IMG/VR virus record: IMGVR_UViG_3300031758_006816 | Span: 1 to 21,202 of that record | From: a virus | Strand: one strand, 5' to 3' | Length of the DNA stretch: 21,202 nucleotides | Part shown: piece after piece, positions 1 to 7,173 of the stretch | How positions within the stretch are numbered: the stretch's first letter is position 1 | Layout: each line of letters starts with the position of its first letter | Made by a program: the position numbers and the translations under genes | The notes under the pieces: generated by a model | What the model was told of the DNA's origin: nothing | What the model saw: the letters and a program-made list of their open reading frames with translations, nothing else | The model's database searches: none

Positions 1-19
1 CCCAGAAATCCGCAAACCC

Positions 20-48
20 TTGACATAGTTCCCGAAACGACCTACTAT
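20..48 (+). promoter_or_regulatory. Consensus promoter for a leaderless transcript
   Basis: TTGACA at 20-25 and TACTAT at 43-48 are separated by 17 bp, a near-ideal housekeeping-sigma promoter. The -10 box ends six bases before the ATG at 55, so the predicted transcription start falls on the start codon. No Shine-Dalgarno sequence precedes that ATG. Both facts point to a leaderless mRNA, which is common in actinobacteria. This promoter probably drives the whole small-gene cascade that follows. Confidence 0.8.
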
Positions 49-54
49 TTCGGT

Positions 55-393
55 ATGGATCCAAATAACCACCTATATATGAACGCCCAGCAATACAGCA
101 AGTTCATCCATTTAGCGCATGACTCCTACATACAGGGCAGAATGTACGGGCAAAAGAAAAGCCATATTGCTGACCTTGCTATAGAAACTGCTTCGTTTTT
201 TGAAGCTTTCTATCACATTATGGACGCATACGCGGACGTTACTAGAGCCCCTAATTTCAATATCAAGGTTAAAGAGGATAGCGAGATTAAGGCTTATTGG
301 GACGAGGTTATGGAGAAAGTAAAGGCTCAAGCAGCCGAGGAAAAGAAAAAGGACAAAAAGACAAAAAATGAGAAAACTACTAAACAAAATTAA
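55..393 (+). CDS. Hypothetical protein with lysine-rich tail
   Basis: This 112-residue protein is not recognised. The first 85 or so residues look globular and probably helical, with aromatic residues around positions 10-60 (for example QYSKFIHLAHDSY). The last 25 residues are almost entirely Lys, Glu, Thr and Asn, a disordered basic tail that might contact nucleic acid, though this is inference. The ATG start is fixed by the upstream promoter, which would place the transcript 5' end on it. It is the first gene of the early-type cascade, a position that often holds host-takeover proteins in phages. Confidence 0.75.
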   Translation: MDPNNHLYMNAQQYSKFIHLAHDSYIQGRMYGQKKSHIADLAIETASFFEAFYHIMDAYADVTRAPNFNIKVKEDSEIKAYWDEVMEKVKAQAAEEKKKDKKTKNEKTTKQN

Positions 394-445
394 ATCCATA
401 CGTCTTGTAAAAAAGCACGTTGGCAAATCGATGTATTGGGATTAG
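368..445 (+). CDS. Possible 25-residue basic peptide
   Basis: A short ORF starts inside the 3' end of the previous gene (26-bp overlap) and encodes 25 residues beginning MRKLLNKIKS and ending SMYWD. It is strongly basic and could form an amphipathic helix. AAGGA lies about 13 bases upstream of its ATG, which is rather far. It fills most of the space between two better-supported genes. It could equally be a chance ORF in an AT-rich stretch. Confidence 0.3.
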   Translation: MRKLLNKIKSIRLVKKHVGKSMYWD

Positions 446-454
446 GGAGAACAA

Positions 455-559
455 ATGTTTACATCATTACTTATATTTGGCGCAGGAATGCTAACCGGCG
501 TTGTACTAGTTGGAATTGTACTTAACTTAACGGTTCTAAAACAGGATCGGTGGAAGTAG
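455..559 (+). CDS. 34-residue single-pass membrane protein
   Basis: ATG at 455 is preceded by GGGAGA, a good ribosome-binding site with a 5-6 base spacer. The product is 34 residues. After MFTSLL it is a continuous hydrophobic stretch (about residues 4-28, with GAGM and TGVVLVG) ending in a short polar KQDRWK tail, a classic one-helix membrane microprotein. Its last ten bases overlap the start of the ClgR-like gene, so the two are probably translationally coupled. Function is unknown. Phage membrane microproteins include lysis regulators and superinfection-exclusion proteins, but nothing here picks between these. Confidence 0.65.
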   Translation: MFTSLLIFGAGMLTGVVLVGIVLNLTVLKQDRWK

Positions 560-819
560 TGCTACTACGAGAAGTTATAGGCGAAAACTTAAAGGCTGAA
601 AGAATCTCCCAGAACAGAACTCTTAGAGATGTTTCTGCAACAGCATTTATGTCACTAGGGTATCTTTCCGAACTTGAACGCGGAATAAAAGAAGTCTCAT
701 CAGAAATGCTTGAGCCAATCTGCAAAGCTTTGGATATTACCGTTCCAGAACTACTAACCAGAGTTGCATCAGATATGGAACTGTTTGACAGGGTTGAAGC
801 AAGTCTTAGTTATGTCTAA
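550..819 (+). CDS. ClgR-like helix-turn-helix regulator
   Basis: This 89-residue protein carries an XRE/Cro-type helix-turn-helix at about residues 23-46, with the signature RTLRDVS...SLGYLSELERGIKEVSSE. This is very close to what I know of actinobacterial ClgR, the activator of clp protease and stress genes (family recall, not a search). It stops soon after the DNA-binding domain, so it lacks the longer C-terminal part of many ClgR proteins. GTG at 550 is the longest start; GTG at 559 (MLLREVIGENL) is equally plausible and matches the usual ClgR N-terminus better. It overlaps both neighbours. A phage copy could act on host clp promoters or as a phage repressor; which is inference. Confidence 0.8.
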   Translation: MEVVLLREVIGENLKAERISQNRTLRDVSATAFMSLGYLSELERGIKEVSSEMLEPICKALDITVPELLTRVASDMELFDRVEASLSYV

Positions 820-1528
820 GCCCGAAAAAGAACAAATACGTTTTTGGGCAGAGCCAAATGACGATTCAGTAAAACGTATTGTTGATCCACCAACACCTGC
901 TAAAAAAGAGGTACCAGGGTGGTACTTGGATTTAAGTAGATATCACAAAGGTACAGAACTCCAAGTAGATGATGACGGAAACGTAAATCTAGGAGTGAAA
1001 GCTTGTATCCCGTTTTACGATGCTTTAACTGCTGGATACATAGTGAAACTTCACTGCGACCTTTTTGTTGAATCTGTAGATGAACAAGTCTCTGTTAAGT
1101 GGTCTAGTGAAACTAGTCCAATAACTTCCAGAGCTTCAGGATTGTTTAGCGGTATCCCACACATTCCAGGGTACGGAGGCTTCAGGCTTGCTTGGGAATT
1201 GTTTTATCCGTTTCTACTTCCAAAAGGTTACAGCGCAATAGTGACACAACCTATGAATAGGTTTGACTTACCAACCTTCTGTTCATCGGGGGTACTTGAT
1301 GCTGACTCCACCAACGGACGTGGCGGAATCCCTTTTGCAGTTAAAGAGGGGTTTACTGGAATAATTCCAGCAGGAACCCCAATAATGCAGATCATTCCAT
1401 TCAAAAGAAATGAGTGGGAGATGGAAGTCTTAGAATCCAGACCAGAAACAAAACCTAACTGGAATCCAAAAAATAAACTAAGCAGTTGGTACAAAGTAAA
1501 TGTTTGGCAAAGAAAAGAGTGGAGCTAA
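812..1528 (+). CDS. DUF6065-like protein
   Basis: The product is 238 residues from ATG 812, which overlaps the end of the ClgR-like gene by eight bases. An upstream in-frame ATG at 764 would bury the start deep in the previous gene and is less likely. The second half carries the segments VTQPMNRFDLPTF, SGVLDAD and FTGIIPAGTPIMQIIPFKR, which I recognise from the DUF6065 family found in phages and bacteria. The fold looks mostly beta, and no catalytic motif is evident. The gene end overlaps the next ATG by one base (TAATG), so translation is coupled. Role unknown; the family call is from memory. Confidence 0.75.
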   Translation: MSKPEKEQIRFWAEPNDDSVKRIVDPPTPAKKEVPGWYLDLSRYHKGTELQVDDDGNVNLGVKACIPFYDALTAGYIVKLHCDLFVESVDEQVSVKWSSETSPITSRASGLFSGIPHIPGYGGFRLAWELFYPFLLPKGYSAIVTQPMNRFDLPTFCSSGVLDADSTNGRGGIPFAVKEGFTGIIPAGTPIMQIIPFKRNEWEMEVLESRPETKPNWNPKNKLSSWYKVNVWQRKEWS

Positions 1529-1782
1529 TGGCAGCCTCTGACGTATCTGAAATTCCAGACGACAAACCTATTGGTAAGTATTGTCCTTGTAGGAACTGTC
1601 AGATCTCCCGCGAAGAGGGTAGACAAGAAATCCGTGAACGCATCAGAGCAATCCATATGGAAAGTGACGGTAAGTGTTTACAATGCACCGAAGCAGAAAC
1701 CGGCGGAGATGAGTTTTGGATTGAGTGGCACGCGGTTGACTACCCCTGCCCAACTATTAAAGCACTAGATGGGGAACTGTAG
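1528..1782 (+). CDS. Small Cys-rich, probable zinc-binding protein
   Basis: ATG 1528 overlaps the previous stop codon and follows GTGGAG, giving 84 residues. Cysteines occur as CPCRNC near residue 20 and CLQC in the middle, with a further Cys in DYPCPT near the end, so a zinc site is likely. The segment between the first two clusters is a charged helix (REEGRQEIRERIRAIHMESDG). Such small zinc proteins are common in actinophages and usually bind nucleic acid or protein, but no family is recognised. It overlaps the next gene by one base. Confidence 0.7.
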   Translation: MAASDVSEIPDDKPIGKYCPCRNCQISREEGRQEIRERIRAIHMESDGKCLQCTEAETGGDEFWIEWHAVDYPCPTIKALDGEL

Positions 1783-1985
1783 TGAACTACTTTAGCGGTA
1801 AACCCAGAAACAAACGAGAACAAAAAGTTTCATACTGGGCTAGACGTGCAGAGCGTGAACGTATCTTAGAAATACTAAAAGACCGGCACGAAGATTTACT
1901 TTCTTGCACAAAAAATGATGACTGTCAGGAACTAGCAAAAATTGTTGCTGTCTGTATAGAAGATATAAATGATTCGCTCAACTGA
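1782..1985 (+). CDS. Hypothetical 67-residue helical protein
   Basis: GTG 1782 shares its G with the previous TAG, typical of coupled phage genes. The 67-residue product is predicted helical and highly charged, with YWARRAERERILEILKDRHED in the middle and two Cys (SCTK and DDCQ) close together. No family is recognised. A single helical hairpin that binds DNA or a protein partner would fit, but this is inference. Confidence 0.65.
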   Translation: MNYFSGKPRNKREQKVSYWARRAERERILEILKDRHEDLLSCTKNDDCQELAKIVAVCIEDINDSLN

Positions 1986-2145
1986 CTGCACATTCTGCGG
2001 TGAAACTTTAACAGGACAAACCCCCAAAGATATGGAAAGGGGGTATATAAAACACATTAAAACTTCAGAAATACACGCTGCGGCGGTTCAACTATTGAAG
2101 TTGAGAAAAGCCAGTAGACTTAAATCTCTTAGAGGAGATAGATAG
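1969..2145 (+). CDS. 58-residue zinc-finger-like protein
   Basis: ATG 1969 lies inside the end of the preceding gene (17-bp overlap) and opens a 58-residue frame ending at the TAG at 2143-2145. The protein begins MIRSTDCTFCGETLTG and has CxxC near residues 7-10, then HIKTSEIH about 18 residues later, a plausible C2H2-type zinc site. The C-terminal half is basic (KLRKASRLKSLRGDR). The frame fills an otherwise empty 160-base gap exactly and ends three bases before the next ATG, which supports it being real. Probably a nucleic-acid-binding protein. Confidence 0.65.
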   Translation: MIRSTDCTFCGETLTGQTPKDMERGYIKHIKTSEIHAAAVQLLKLRKASRLKSLRGDR

Positions 2146-2147
2146 TT

Positions 2148-2414
2148 ATGGCTGTTTACCACAGAAAACCAATAACAGTTGAAGCTGTGCAATGGCTTGG
2201 GACTAATGAAGAAGAAATGATTGAACTTCTTTCAAGTACTACTTATATGTCTTATCGAAACCATATAACAAACATGTTGGTATTTGATATATGGTCCGAG
2301 GGATCTGTTAAAAGAATACATTACAAAGATATTGTTATTAAAAATAGTGATAACGAATTAATTATTTCTTTTGAAAAAAGTTTTAAACAAAACTATGAGT
2401 TGCTAGAGGATTAG
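2148..2414 (+). CDS. Conserved phage protein of the 'VEAVQW' type
   Basis: The 88-residue product begins MAVYHRKPITVEAVQWLGTN. The KP-x-x-VEAxQW opening is a signature seen in many short proteins of phages from Gram-positive hosts; their function is not established. GGAG at 2134-2137 precedes the ATG by about 10 bases and lies within the previous gene. The rest alternates beta strands and a helix, with no membrane segment. It lies just before the phosphatase gene, with a 4-base gap. Confidence 0.75.
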   Translation: MAVYHRKPITVEAVQWLGTNEEEMIELLSSTTYMSYRNHITNMLVFDIWSEGSVKRIHYKDIVIKNSDNELIISFEKSFKQNYELLED

Positions 2415-2418
2415 TTTT

Positions 2419-2847
2419 ATGAAAAAAGACAAAGTAATTCTTGTAGATCTTGATGGAACTATTGCGTTACCTGATCCAGAGATTAGAGACCCTTACAACA
2501 CAGAATTTGAAAAACTAATCCAAGACAGCCCAAATAAACCAGTAATAGAAGTAATCCGTTGCTTATGGGAGAAAGGGTATAAAATCATCTACATCACAGC
2601 TAGAGACTCTTTAGGTGAAGAGGGAACTCGCGAATGGCTTCGACTATTTGCTCCCCCGTACACCCATCTCTATATGCGTAAACACAATGACTTCCGTAAA
2701 GACTCTATAGTAAAGAAAGAAATCTATGAAGAAAAAATTGCTGATTATTGTGATGTGCTGTGTGTTTTTGATGATCGTCCGCAAGTCGTAAATATGTGGC
2801 GTGAACTAGGGCTTACCTGTATGCAAGTTGCTCCAGGAGAGTTTTAA
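2419..2847 (+). CDS. HAD-family polynucleotide 3'-phosphatase-like protein
   Basis: The 142-residue protein has all HAD motifs: DLDGT at residues 10-14 (nucleophile Asp10, acid Asp12), Thr60 in YITARD, a Lys near 99-100 and the DD pair at 118-119 in FDDRPQVVNMWRELG. This arrangement matches the phosphatase half of T4 polynucleotide kinase (PseT), here without a kinase domain. It probably removes 3'-phosphates from nucleic-acid ends or hydrolyses a nucleotide phosphate. In phages this activity works with ligase in repair of nicked DNA or cut tRNA; no ligase is visible here. It overlaps the next gene by one base (TAATG). Confidence 0.85.
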   Translation: MKKDKVILVDLDGTIALPDPEIRDPYNTEFEKLIQDSPNKPVIEVIRCLWEKGYKIIYITARDSLGEEGTREWLRLFAPPYTHLYMRKHNDFRKDSIVKKEIYEEKIADYCDVLCVFDDRPQVVNMWRELGLTCMQVAPGEF

Positions 2848-3092
2848 TGTGTAACGATAACTCCCAATTTTCTTATTCAATGCGTGATGCCCAGATTTCT
2901 ACTACCGAAAAACTGTTTGAAATTTTATCCATATTGAGCAGTATTAGGGTCGCTGCTGAAGTACGTGGAGAGTCTGAACAGTTTATTCTTGGAGTTTTAG
3001 CAAGTGCTGAAGTTGTGCAAGGCGCAATTACTGGGTTTCCAAACAAAAACACTTGGGGTATTCACAACCCCGACCAAATACCTCTGCTTTAA
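2847..3092 (+). CDS. Hypothetical 81-residue protein
   Basis: ATG 2847 overlaps the stop of the phosphatase gene. The middle is helical (STTEKLFEILSILSSIRVAAEVRGESEQFILGVLAS broken into two helices) and the C-terminus is Pro/Asn-rich. No family is recognised. Its stop codon lies at the start of a small palindrome that separates it from the ribonucleotide reductase gene, so it probably ends the small-gene operon. Confidence 0.6.
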   Translation: MCNDNSQFSYSMRDAQISTTEKLFEILSILSSIRVAAEVRGESEQFILGVLASAEVVQGAITGFPNKNTWGIHNPDQIPLL

Positions 3093-3105
3093 TACTGCTA
3101 GTATT
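3091..3105 (+). promoter_or_regulatory. Short palindrome before the reductase gene
   Basis: AATACT and AGTATT form a perfect 6-bp inverted repeat around a 3-base centre (GCT), immediately after the previous stop and 44 bases before the reductase ATG. There is no GC-rich stem or U-tract, so it is not an intrinsic terminator. An operator or a weak RNA hairpin in the reductase leader would fit. Evidence is symmetry and position only. Confidence 0.4.
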
Positions 3106-3148
3106 CTCAAGACACATCAAATACAACACACCCCAAAGAGGTACACCT

Positions 3149-5206
3149 ATGTCCGCCATCACTTTTTCATTCCGTCTTAACGAAGAGTTTCTTGCTTCTT
3201 ACCGAGACAAGAAAGCACCGTTCGGCTTTCGGGATGCTGGTGGCAACTCTGTAGGTGAAATTACTTTCCTACGCACCTACTCCCGCAAAAAAGAAGATGG
3301 TACTAAGGAAACTTGGGTAGATGTATGCCAGCGTGTAATTGAAGGTATGTACTCACTTCAAAAAGAACACTGCAAAACTAACCGTCTACCTTGGTCAGAT
3401 GCTAAGGCTCAGGCTTCTGCAAAGGAAGCTTTTGATCGCTTGTTCAATCTAAAGTGGACTCCACCGGGACGCGGTCTTTGGGTTATGGGAACTCCAATTG
3501 TTAACGTGCAAAAGAACTCAGCAGCACTTCAGAACTGCGCGTTTGTTTCAACACTTGAAATGACAAAGAACAATCCTGCTAAGCCATTTGGTTTCTTAAT
3601 GGAAGCATCAATGCTTGGTGTTGGCGTTGGTTTTGACGACAAGGGTGCTGAAAAAGAATTTACAATCTACGAACCAAAGAATGAGTGCACAACAATAGTT
3701 ATCCCAGATACTCGCGAGGGTTGGGTTGAATCAACTGTTGAACTTATTAACTCCTACCTAAAGGCAGATCAGAACTGCTTAGAGTTTGATTACTCAGAGA
3801 TTCGTCCTGCAGGAGCTCCTATTGCAACATTTGGTGGAACCGCTGCTGGTCACGAACCACTAGAGCGTTTACACAACTACATTCACAAACTATTTAAAGG
3901 ACGTGCTGGTGAACTTGTTACTAAAAAAGATATTGCTGATATCGGTAACCTTATTGGCGTTTGCGTTGTTTCTGGCAATGTTCGTCGTTCTGCTGAACTT
4001 CTTATTGGCTCCATTAATGATCCTGATTTTCTTAATCTTAAAAACGCTGATGTATTCCCAGAACGAAATTCATACGACCCAGACGCTCCTGGCTGGGGTT
4101 GGATGTCTAATAACTCGGTAGCTGTTGAAGTTGGTACAGACTTTGAACCAATCGTTGATGGCATCGCTCGTAATGGCGAACCAGGCGTTATCTGGATGGA
4201 CGTATCAAAGAAGTACGGTCGTCTTGCTGATCCAATCAACAACAAAGATCATCGCATCGCTGGATACAACCCTTGTGCAGAACAATCTCTTGAGTCATTT
4301 GAAATGTGCACACTAGTTGAGACATACCTAAATCGTCACGACTCAATCGAAGATTACAACCGGACATTAAAGTTTGCGTACCTTTACGCTAAGACTGTAA
4401 CGCTACTCCCAACTCACTGGGAAGAAACAAACGCAATCATGCAACGTAACCGTCGCATTGGTTTGTCTATGTCTGGCGTTGCTAACTTTACTGATATCAA
4501 TGGTCTACCAATCTTGCGTGACTGGATGAACTCAGGATATGACAATGTTAAGAAATACGACATTATCTATTCAGAATGGTTAGGTATTCGTGAATCAATC
4601 AAGACAACAACCGTTAAGCCTTCAGGAACAGTATCCATCCTTGCTGGCGAATCTCCAGGCGTTCACTGGACACCAGGTGGAAAATACTTCAACCGAGCAA
4701 TACGCTTTGCAAATTCTGACCCTATGCTCCCACTTTTCAAAATGGCAAACTACAGAATCGAACCAGCTTCAGAATCCCCAGACACCACCTCGGTAGTGTT
4801 TTTCCCAATTAAGTCTGATGCAGAACGCGCAGAACGCGATGTGACAATCTTTGAAAAAATGTCTCTCGCAGCAACCGCGCAGCGTTACTGGTCAGACAAC
4901 TCAGTCTCGGTGACAATCTCATTTGATCCAGAGACAGAAGCAAAGCACGTAGGAACTGTTCTACATATGTACGACGGTCAACTAAAGACTGTTTCTTTCC
5001 TACCGTCTGGCAACTTCACTTACCCGCAAATGCCTTACACGCAGATCACAGAAGATGAGTACAAAGAGGAAGGCGAGATGAAACTATTTCCAATCGACTT
5101 CTCCGGTGTATACGCAGGTATGGCAGCCGATGCAATTGGTGAGGCTTACTGCACCACCGATGCTTGCGAAATCAAGTTGATTACAGAAAACAATAAGGAC
5201 AAATAA
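3149..5206 (+). CDS. nrdJ: Class II (B12-dependent) ribonucleotide reductase, monomeric type
   Basis: This enzyme reduces ribonucleotides to deoxyribonucleotides using adenosylcobalamin as radical source, so it needs no second subunit and no oxygen. The start is ATG 3149, preceded by AAAGAGG with a 7-base spacer. The product is 685 residues, somewhat shorter than the Lactobacillus enzyme (about 739). The active-site set is complete: Cys130 (QNCAFVS), Cys376, Glu378 and Cys387 in NPCAEQSLESFEMC with the family's exact 11-residue Cys-Cys spacing, and the C-terminal redox pair Cys668/Cys673 (YCTTDACEIK). SGNVRRSAEL and KTTTVKPSGTVSILAG are further family signatures. It supplies dNTPs for phage replication and presumably depends on host or environmental B12. 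Confidence 0.95.
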   Translation: MSAITFSFRLNEEFLASYRDKKAPFGFRDAGGNSVGEITFLRTYSRKKEDGTKETWVDVCQRVIEGMYSLQKEHCKTNRLPWSDAKAQASAKEAFDRLFNLKWTPPGRGLWVMGTPIVNVQKNSAALQNCAFVSTLEMTKNNPAKPFGFLMEASMLGVGVGFDDKGAEKEFTIYEPKNECTTIVIPDTREGWVESTVELINSYLKADQNCLEFDYSEIRPAGAPIATFGGTAAGHEPLERLHNYIHKLFKGRAGELVTKKDIADIGNLIGVCVVSGNVRRSAELLIGSINDPDFLNLKNADVFPERNSYDPDAPGWGWMSNNSVAVEVGTDFEPIVDGIARNGEPGVIWMDVSKKYGRLADPINNKDHRIAGYNPCAEQSLESFEMCTLVETYLNRHDSIEDYNRTLKFAYLYAKTVTLLPTHWEETNAIMQRNRRIGLSMSGVANFTDINGLPILRDWMNSGYDNVKKYDIIYSEWLGIRESIKTTTVKPSGTVSILAGESPGVHWTPGGKYFNRAIRFANSDPMLPLFKMANYRIEPASESPDTTSVVFFPIKSDAERAERDVTIFEKMSLAATAQRYWSDNSVSVTISFDPETEAKHVGTVLHMYDGQLKTVSFLPSGNFTYPQMPYTQITEDEYKEEGEMKLFPIDFSGVYAGMAADAIGEAYCTTDACEIKLITENNKDK

Positions 5207-5207
5207 A

Positions 5208-5486
5208 ATGCTTAAGAAGCCTAAAAAAGAGCAAGAAATGCTGGTAAAGGAATATCAATACCGAGCAGTAATAACACGCTTAACAGATGACCGAGGCTAC
5301 AAAGCATCTGTACAGCGCAGAACAGGTCTAAACGAATGGACTAAAGTTCGTTGCGGACTAAAAGGCGTAGCGTTCCCAACGAAAACTGCTGCCGAAGCTA
5401 TGGCAAAACATAAGATGCAGATTCAAAAAAGCCTAGACGCTAAGTATCTAGAAGAGACTGTTTCTTATGTAATTTACGACGACTAA
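5208..5486 (+). CDS. Hypothetical 92-residue basic protein
   Basis: ATG 5208 follows the reductase stop by one base, with AAGGAC about 8 bases upstream, so it is in the same operon. The protein opens with a lysine-rich stretch (MLKKPKKEQ), then an alternating strand pattern (YQYRAVITRLTDDRGYKASVQRR) and a helix (TAAEAMAKHKMQIQKSLDAKY). This beta-beta-alpha layout recalls small nucleic-acid-binding or integrase-arm-like domains, but I assign no family. ATG 5238 is an alternative start. Confidence 0.65.
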   Translation: MLKKPKKEQEMLVKEYQYRAVITRLTDDRGYKASVQRRTGLNEWTKVRCGLKGVAFPTKTAAEAMAKHKMQIQKSLDAKYLEETVSYVIYDD

Positions 5487-5502
5487 GTGGTAGGGTTTTT
5501 CT

Positions 5503-5697
5503 ATGCCTAGTTATGATTACCAGTGTCAAGAAAACGAACACATCTACACTGAAACTCGTAGTATTACAGAGGAACAAAAAGTTACTGAGTGCCCTGAATG
5601 TGGTGCTGAGTTAAAACGTATCTTTGAAGCTACTCCTACCGTTTTCCGTGTTCCAGGATTCTACGCAAACGAACGTAAAAGAGAGTTTGGTCTGTAG
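5503..5697 (+). CDS. FmdB-like zinc-ribbon protein
   Basis: The 64-residue protein begins MPSYDYQC and carries CPECG at residues 30-34, the layout of the FmdB/zinc-ribbon-8 family of small putative regulators. The family's first CxxC knuckle is altered: Cys8 is followed by QENEH, so His13 may replace the missing Cys. The C-terminal FRVPGFYANE stretch is also typical of actinobacterial members. A purine-rich GGTAGGG lies upstream. It probably binds zinc and regulates transcription or assembly, but the family's function is poorly defined. Confidence 0.75.
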   Translation: MPSYDYQCQENEHIYTETRSITEEQKVTECPECGAELKRIFEATPTVFRVPGFYANERKREFGL

Positions 5698-6338
5698 TGA
5701 CTCGCTTTTGCGTTATCGCAAGAGATTACGAACATCACGTTCCTAGAGAACACGATCCTAAAGATGTATCGTCAACAAGTATTCATAGAGGGTTAGAGTC
5801 TCTATCTAATCAAACTTTTCAAGACTTTAACTTAGTCATCTGTCACGATGGACCTAAGAAAAAGACTTATGAACAAGACAAAGTTGATTTTAAGAAACTA
5901 GGTCTAAACCCCCACCTCATAAATACTCCAGAGCGTTTTGGCGTTTGGGGACATAACTCTGCTGATCTTGCTATGCGCTACGCATACGAAAACGATCTTG
6001 GTGATTATTACATCCATCACAACATTGATAACGAGTTTTTCCCAGAAGCTTTTCAATTAATTAGTAATGCCATAGACATCTATAAAAGAGATGTAATTAT
6101 CTTTGAAATTTATCATTGGAAGATACACGGCGAAGAAGCTATGGAAATTCCTTGGACTGGACTTCCACCAGTAAGACAATCTATTGACTCTATGCAACTG
6201 GTTGCTCATAAGAGTATCTGGAAAGATATCGGTTTCTGGAATTCTAAGGATAAAGAATCAGATGGTATCCTTTACGAAGAGATATGTAAAAGGTATTCTT
6301 ATCACCATATCCCTTTAGTGTTAGGACATAACTTTTGA
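5697..6338 (+). CDS. Family-2-like (GT-A) glycosyltransferase
   Basis: GTG 5697 overlaps the previous TAG. The 213-residue product opens MTRFCVIARDYEHHV and continues with SLSNQTFQDFNLVICHDGP, the nucleotide-sugar-binding start of GT-A glycosyltransferases, then HNSADLAMRYA and YYIHHNIDNEFF. In this subfamily the metal-binding DxD reads NIDN, a common variant. No membrane anchor is present, so it would act in the cytoplasm on a nucleotide-sugar donor. The acceptor is unknown. It is the first of five glycosyltransferase-type genes in the window. Confidence 0.8.
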   Translation: MTRFCVIARDYEHHVPREHDPKDVSSTSIHRGLESLSNQTFQDFNLVICHDGPKKKTYEQDKVDFKKLGLNPHLINTPERFGVWGHNSADLAMRYAYENDLGDYYIHHNIDNEFFPEAFQLISNAIDIYKRDVIIFEIYHWKIHGEEAMEIPWTGLPPVRQSIDSMQLVAHKSIWKDIGFWNSKDKESDGILYEEICKRYSYHHIPLVLGHNF

Positions 6339-6601
6339 AACCTTTAACTGGGTCAGCTATCCAATTGGATACAGAGACCGACACCAGAGTTGATACCTCT
6401 AACGGAGATCACGATAAATTTGCTCACTACGCGGATAAAGACGAAGTAACTTACGCACTTATTTATGGCGTTCCAATCATTGCTCTCTGCGGTAAAAAGT
6501 GGATTCCGTCCAGAGATCCCAACGGTTTTAGCATTTGTCCTACTTGCCAAGAAGTTTTCTCATCGCTTCCAAACGAAGGTAGTGACGACTACTCCTCTTG
6601 A
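6335..6601 (+). CDS. DUF3039-like zinc protein
   Basis: The 88-residue frame starts at TTG 6335, overlapping the previous stop by four bases. Residues 45-75 read GVPIIALCGKKWIPSRDP and ICPTCQEVF, with Cys52, Cys68 and Cys71 plus His31 as probable zinc ligands. This matches actinobacterial DUF3039 proteins as I remember them (HY...ALCG...PVCPxCK). The N-terminal 30 residues and the acidic tail are likely disordered. Function of the family is unknown. It ends the first large + operon. Confidence 0.75.
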   Translation: MKPLTGSAIQLDTETDTRVDTSNGDHDKFAHYADKDEVTYALIYGVPIIALCGKKWIPSRDPNGFSICPTCQEVFSSLPNEGSDDYSS

Positions 6602-6642
6602 TAAAATAACTATGTAATGTTCTTGGCATGATTTAGTTATTG

Positions 6643-6670
6643 TGCCTGTTTGTAACTGGAAGTACAGGCA
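6643..6670 (+). promoter_or_regulatory. Hairpin abutting the ribosome-binding site of the secreted-protein gene
   Basis: TGCCTGT (6643-6649) and ACAGGCA (6664-6670) are perfect complements around a 14-base loop. The AGGA ribosome-binding site at 6670-6673 begins at the last stem base and the ATG is at 6676. Folding would crowd the ribosome-binding site and could tune translation. There is no U-tract, so termination is unlikely. Confidence 0.4.
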
Positions 6671-6675
6671 GGATT

Positions 6676-7161
6676 ATGAAGAAGTTTTTAATTGTTTTTA
6701 TTGTTTTTGTTTTATCCTTTTCTATGGGTTCTCCGGCACAAGCTAACCCAGCGGACGGAATAAAGAAAAGCACCAACACCGTCACGCTTAAAATTGGTAA
6801 ATGGCGAGATGTACCCTTTAATGGAAACAACGCTTTTACCCTAAACGGGGAACGCACAGTTTGGCTTGCTCAACTGCACGTATCTTGTAAAAAAGCTCCT
6901 AAATATATAAAAATGCGTTTTGCAAGGCAACTACCAAACGGCAAGATAGATAGCACTGGTACTAATACTTGGATGCTTAACGGCAAAAAGCCTAATAAGT
7001 CTTGGCAAGGATCTCTTGTCTGGGAGACAGAAAGCACTTATCCAATGACTGTCCAGTACAAGATCATGGGCGGTAAAGGCTGTAAGTCTGATTCTAGGCA
7101 GTTTAAGTATTGGCAGCCAGGACAAAGCATAGAAGCGTTGCTAATCCCACCGACTGGTTGA
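6676..7161 (+). CDS. Secreted beta-rich protein
   Basis: ATG 6676 follows AGGA with a short spacer; earlier in-frame codons lack one. The 161-residue product has a clear signal peptide: basic MKK, a hydrophobic core LIVFIVFVLSFSM, and a likely cut after PAQA. The mature part is predicted beta and ends TSRQFKYW-like (residues near 140). It resembles the cytoplasmic protein at 7858..8250 in the order IKMRFARQ...G...SW.G...FKYW, so the two are probably paralogues, one exported and one not. It may act at the host surface, for example in adsorption control, but function is unknown. Confidence 0.75.
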   Translation: MKKFLIVFIVFVLSFSMGSPAQANPADGIKKSTNTVTLKIGKWRDVPFNGNNAFTLNGERTVWLAQLHVSCKKAPKYIKMRFARQLPNGKIDSTGTNTWMLNGKKPNKSWQGSLVWETESTYPMTVQYKIMGGKGCKSDSRQFKYWQPGQSIEALLIPPTG

Positions 7162-7173
7162 TACACTGCTTCG

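Noticed and set aside
1-19. End of a gene upstream of the first promoter.
   Set aside because: Too little sequence to assign a frame; no claim made.
3883-4245. Minus-strand 120-codon ORF inside the reductase gene.
   Set aside because: Shadow of a strongly conserved coding sequence, with no promoter or ribosome-binding site.
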